Shown here: one piece after another, positions 50,401 through 56,400 of the stretch
Position numbering within the stretch: the stretch's first letter is position 1
Layout: each line of letters begins with the position of its first letter
Assembly: GCA_016169945.1 (NCBI GenBank)
Contig: JADLSH010000388.1
Location: forward strand, 902,001 to 966,000
DNA: 64,000 nucleotides
Reading direction: 5' to 3'
DNA from: Trachythela sp. YZ-2020
Taxonomy: Eukaryota; Cnidaria; Anthozoa; Malacalcyonacea; Clavulariidae
Program-made: the position numbers and the translations under genes
Notes under the pieces: model-generated
Seen by the model: the letters and a program-made list of their open reading frames with translations, nothing else
What the model was told of the DNA's origin: nothing
Database searches by the model: none

Positions 50401-53400
50401 CTAAACTTTCGCGTTGAATTTCTCTTTAAATACTGGTTTGTTTGAGAAGCTATATCACACACTCGAAGTCGTTTATTATAGTGATTTAAAAACACCTCAA
50501 AGTATGTTAAAAAACTCGGCTGGCGCCTTGTTTTTCAACACACTTTTCGGTGTTTCAAATCACTATAATAAACTCCTTCTCGTGTATGATATATTACTTG
50601 AAAAATACGTGGCAAACGTCATCATGACGACATCATCAACTGAAAATATTCGTCATTAACATTCAGCCAGACCTAAAATCGGCCCGACAAATCGCAGTGT
50701 GTGAACGTACCTTTAGATATCAAAGTATAGTTCTAACCGTGGGATCACAATTTGCTGGTGGAAAACCTGCCTCAAAACATCGTTTGCATCTTTATCAACG
50801 TCTCTTACCGCCGTAGGTCGTATTTCGTGCTGGTGAAGGTGCGTTGCAAGTTCTGCCGCCTCTGGTTGACGTCATTCCTGAAGCAAGATTGAATTTGGTA
50901 AGTTCAGAAATATCTCACAATATCATTTACACGGCAATATTTACTGTCGATGCAATGGAAGTGTTGATAAAATATTGCATCAATTCTTTTCCTCAAGTTG
51001 ATCAATACATTTGCTCAAAAATTGCTCAACTTCCTGTGTGTGTGAATCGACCAATGGCGTCTCATTTCAGTGATTGATTGACCAATTGGGAACAAGTATG
51101 CTAGTAAACAGGAAGTTGAGCAATTTTTGAGCAAATGTATTGATCAACTTGAGGAAAAGAATTGATGCAATATTTTATCAACACTTCCATTGCATCGACA
51201 GTAATACTGAACTCCTAAGTGCATGGCTGAGTGCAAGGAGAATAATTATATTTCTTTTTTATTGTGTCATGCGTAATCTAATACTATGGGTGGATTTCAT
51301 TAAGCGTTAACGGGGCGGTAGATAGTGGCCAACTTCAGAACTGTTGACACTTATACAGAAGCAAGCAAATTAAACTACAATTCAATTCAATTTATTTGAC
51401 ACCAAATACAAGACTGCTGTACATATAATGAAAAGAATTAACATGATTACCTCGCTCTGATAACTGCCACTTGACGATAGTGTTAATAGTGAAATAATAA
51501 TTGAAGGGTTTTTCGCAGCTGTTCCTGGTTAGGTCTAATAAATGTATTTATTATATAAAGTATGGTGCTTTATAGAGATTTCGAGCACTGATAAAACTGA
51601 TAATCTCACATGTGAGATTATTTATGATAATCTCACATGTGAAAATTATCGCTTTTGAAGTTTATGAAAATGGATATTTTATTTTGTTTGAAAAGACTGT
51701 CCTTTATATATAATAAACAGAAAAATACATGGATGCTTGGAAACACCAGATTTATTTCTCGTGTTGAACATGATATCTCACTCGGTCGCTGCGCTCACTC
51801 GTGAGATACTGGTATTTCCGCGCACCCATGTATTATTCTCTATATAATTTACGCTCAATAATTTTCCATCTACAAAACGCTTCAATTATTATTCAATCGA
51901 GTGAGATGCCAACAAAATCTTAACAGTGAAATCCAGCCATTGGTTGATTGGGCAAAACTACAATGCGCACGTTAAACGAAGGCCCAAATGTGTTTACAAA
52001 GCTTGAAATAGTTTTTTAAAGGAAATAGAAAAAGTACAACGATCCATCAGTACAATGATCCATCGGCCCTCAGGCACGAACACTGTAATTTTCGAAGGAC
52101 TTGATCGTGAAAATCTGAAAATAGCCCCATCTTGTATATGAGGAACCAAAGTATAAGGGTATATTTTTCGAAATTTTGGGCATTTCGCTTGATAAAACAT
52201 TAATGATATTATAGTCACTTTAATATATATAGTGGTTAGCTCTTGGCAACTGGACTCTGTAGCTCAGTGGTCAGAGCAGTGCGAACTGCAAAAACAGCTC
52301 CTGTTCGAGGTTCGATCCCCAAGATGAACTAAGTATGAGAATCTGTTAGGGCTGAATGCCCAACAGATTATGAAGACTATGATGTCAAAAACAGACTTAT
52401 GTGACCAGGGATTGATCCAGCTTGATCTGATAGGTGGGCTGCTAAGCGGGTGCTGGTCAATGAAGCAAGGCGTGACCTGCGACCGAGGCAGGGTAAATCA
52501 TCACTGAGGACTCCCGCAGGAATTTTTTAAAATAAAGTTATACTTAGATGGTAAAAACGGCTCATCAATGATCCGATATTTTATGTTTGTTTGATAAATG
52601 CCCTGCCAAATCCAAAATTTGGATTTGATATGGGAATGGGCACTCCCTGCAACCCCCCCCCCCCATTAAATCCATCCCTGTATGCGACTGTTAGACGGTG
52701 CTCTAACAGGAGCACCCTGGGGTACCGATGAATCGCAGACTACAGAAGGCCTACAATATTGTTGCATTTTTCGCAACTTTCACCCATCGAAGTTTTCATC
52801 CACTAAACCATTAGCAAAGAATCAAAGTGTTTGAACTTCCTGTTGGCCTTCTTGGAATCATGAATAATTGATGCCAATATCATATTACACTACTTCGTGT
52901 TGCGCAACGAAACGAACTTGCGTTTGAGTGTAGAATATTGCAGGGAATTGCTTAGTATATTTCGCCGTAATTCTACTTTCTTGCAAAGATTCGTTAGCAT
53001 GGATGAAAAATCAAAGGAACAGGAGAATACGGAGTTAGAAAACATCAAAATCGCTTTAGAAACTCGAGAATATAAATACGAAATACAACTCGGTAAAGGA
53101 AGCTATGGCCGAGTAGTTCAAGCCAAGCATCCACTTGATGAACAGAAATACGCCATAAAAATTCTTCCCATTGTGCACGGAGAAACAGCGAAATATCAGA
53201 AACGGGAACTGGACGTACTTACAAGAAAGGATTTATGGAACAAAAATATTGTTAAATATTACAGTTGTTGGCAAATGAACATCGGCAACGATCCATGTTT
53301 GTGTATTCAAATGGAGCTCTGTCGAGTTAACTTGGAAGCGTTTGTCTACAACAACGAAATCGGTGGCGCTGAAATTGTCAAAGCTAAAGGCCCGCCACGA

Positions 53401-56400
53401 TTCTATCAACAAGTTTTTCCACAGATTTTGAATGGCCTATGTGCATTGCACTCCTTGGAACTTGTACATCGCGATATCCACATTAGTAATATCCTAATTG
53501 CAAATCCAAAGCCAACAGATATTAGCGAGATTACTATAAAGATTGCCGATTTTGGTCTTGCTAGGGAAATCGGTTCGGTAATCAACGCATCTTCATCCCT
53601 TACTGACACGCCGAAACTACAAAAGCTATCCTCTGGTGTCGGGAATGAACTGTTCAGGGCGCCTGAACTGGCAACTGAAAATTATGATTACAAAGTTGAT
53701 TTATACAGCGCAGGAATTGTACTGTATTTTCTCAGCCGTTACCTTGGGGATAAAATGAAGTGGAGAGCAGAGATTTTGGCACTTAGAAATGGCGAACGTG
53801 ATCGAGAATATTTGTTTCATCAAGACGATGACATGTTATTCGACCTGATTAGAGCACTACTGCAAAATGACCCAAGAAAACGTCCAAGTGCCGAAGAGGC
53901 TTTGAATACTTGGAAAAACATTCAATCCGAGAAGCCTACTGAATCAACAGACGCTGGAAAACGTAAAGCGAAGAAATTTTTGGTGAAGAAACAGGGTGAG
54001 GTTGCCTTGAAACGATGTTTGACGAACAACGATAACTTTTCTAGTTTAAGAGCAGGAATTGAGAGTTGCATTAGCGTTGAAGCCGAATCTCAAGTGCTAC
54101 ATCAAAAGACAGTTATTAATGGCAATAAGGAACTGATTGAAATAACATCTGATCTTGAGGTTCGAGGCATGTTTCAGAGTGCCGAGGAAGCTGGAAAGAA
54201 AGTTGTCATTATTGTGTCAGAAAATCCAACAGAAATGGACGTGAATTATGTGGCTCATCCCGAAGCTTGAACTTCCACTTGTAGAAGTATTATTTCAAAT
54301 CTGAAATTGAAAACTGAATCGAATTTCACACTGATTTAAAGACTATAGGACACGATATAAAGCATTCTTTTGAATTCAATGAACCAATTTTTAAGCCAGA
54401 ATATTTATGAGAAGAAATTTCTAAATCAATTAAATTCTTTATAAATCGAATCGTTATGTGTTTAAACGCACAGCGTTACCTGCTGAGCGATGCGATTTAG
54501 TGTCCTTAAACTTGAAAAAGTTCACGAGCTTTTTCAAGTTTGTCGCAATTATGGAGAAGGAATTGCGAATGATTAAAGGGCTAATTATGTAATAAAAATC
54601 GGATTCATTGCCTTCTGTGATCCTCTCAACATGAAGAATAATATCAAATTTCATATTGTTTACATCGGAAATAAAATCACATCACTCAGCAGGTGACACT
54701 GCCTTTAAATGTTGAGTATTAGATAGTAGGTAGTTACAGTCCATCTATGATCTATCAAATAACTGTGTAACAAAGCTGTATCCGTGATTTTACAACCACA
54801 AAAGCCTTTATAAAATAAATTTGCATCAAATGAGGCCAAAAAGGTTTTAAGAACTGAGATTTGCAGCAACAAAATGTTGGTTAAGTTTCGGCAACCTAAG
54901 TTCGCACCCCAGTATTTCACGAAGTGTCCATCACTGTTACCGAACACGTTTTTGGAGGCTCCAGTATGTTAATTTCCCCTTGGTCTCGCGAAACGGGGGC
55001 CCTGCTGAATATTCTGATGTGTTTGGGTTTATATGACAGTTTTACTTACTTTAAATATTTTGTGTCTTTCAGGTGATATACTATCTCAAACAAGGTGAGA
55101 TGTAGTTCTCGTTTAAAGTGTTACTAACCCCAATTATCATTTTTGGTATGTATAATATTTGGATAATTCTGAGACGAAATGTAATATATCTTTTTAGTAA
55201 AAATCCTCATCTTGATCAACTTTTTCACTGTCAAAGTTGCCGGATATGATGTCATTAGATGAATTGTAAATTACTTTTCTTTTGTTTTTTTTTATGCTAA
55301 AATTCATCTAATGACATCATATCCGGTAACTTTGACAGTGAAAAAGTTGATCAAGATGAGGATTTTTACTATAAAGATAGCAAGATCCACTTAGCGGAAT
55401 AATGCTCCTGTTTCGTTTGTCTTGACCCTTCAATAGTGTGCTGTGCAAGTGCCTCTATCGTTGCGACCGAGCGTTCAATTCCTGCAATATGAAGTTGCAA
55501 ATAACATCATTTTGCCATGTCACATGTAAACAAAATGCTTCCAGTGAAATTTTTTAATCTGATTTTCAAAATGCGGAAATTATCCCCCACGACAGGTCGA
55601 ATCTAAATACTAATCTTACTCGATGCTTTGTACCTATTTTAGATGACGTATTGGAAGCTTACAACCTGATCAAAGATTTGGAGCCAACTGTACCCCCGGT
55701 AAGATTTGGTTTGTTCCAGCTCTTCTATGTCATCCACTAAATTAGGAATAACTGTTCACTAGAGCTATAATGTCACATCATGACCTAAATCAATAACTTC
55801 TGACGGCAGTTGAGAAGTATGTGGATATTGGACTTCGTTATTCATTCTTTGACTTTACTTTCAGCAACTGGTCTAATCCGAATTCTTTTGGAGACGATTA
55901 CTCCGATTTCCACACAAACGTTTACAGTACTATTCTAGTATTCTACCTGTATCTTCTAGATTTCAGAGTTTAGCACAGTTAAAAGCCGGTCCAAGAGCGT
56001 AACATAACCGAGCCAGTGGCCCGTTGCCCGGCTATTAAATACATCACTGTATATACAACTAATTTACTGATCTGCTTTGCAGGAGTATATTTTGAAAGGT
56101 GTAGTTAATGCTGCTCTTGGCCAGGAACAAGGCTCGGTAAGTTCTACTGACTGCATTCAGTGCATTGGAAACTTAAGATCACGTGTTGCCTTTCTTGTGT
56201 GCTGATTGGTCTGTGTAGGAATTTGTTAACGTGTTCGTAAGTTCCAACCTTACGACTTGTGAAGTCACGACGGCTTATCTTAAATTATGCTCATTGCTTT
56301 ACACGAATTTAGTGCTAACATAGAATGCTACTTAGTCAAAATAATAGTTCTTGTTTTGTTTTTACTCATTTGACTGTCATGTTCAAGAACGTGCACAATA

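Noticed and set aside
50414..50659. A duplicated small gene (near-identical open frame also at 57802)
   Set aside because: The frame lies across the arms of a foldback element present in two copies, which explains the duplication.
52897..52998. Upstream extension of the nested kinase
   Set aside because: The frame is open but starts at GTG with no ATG before 52999; non-ATG initiation is not supported.
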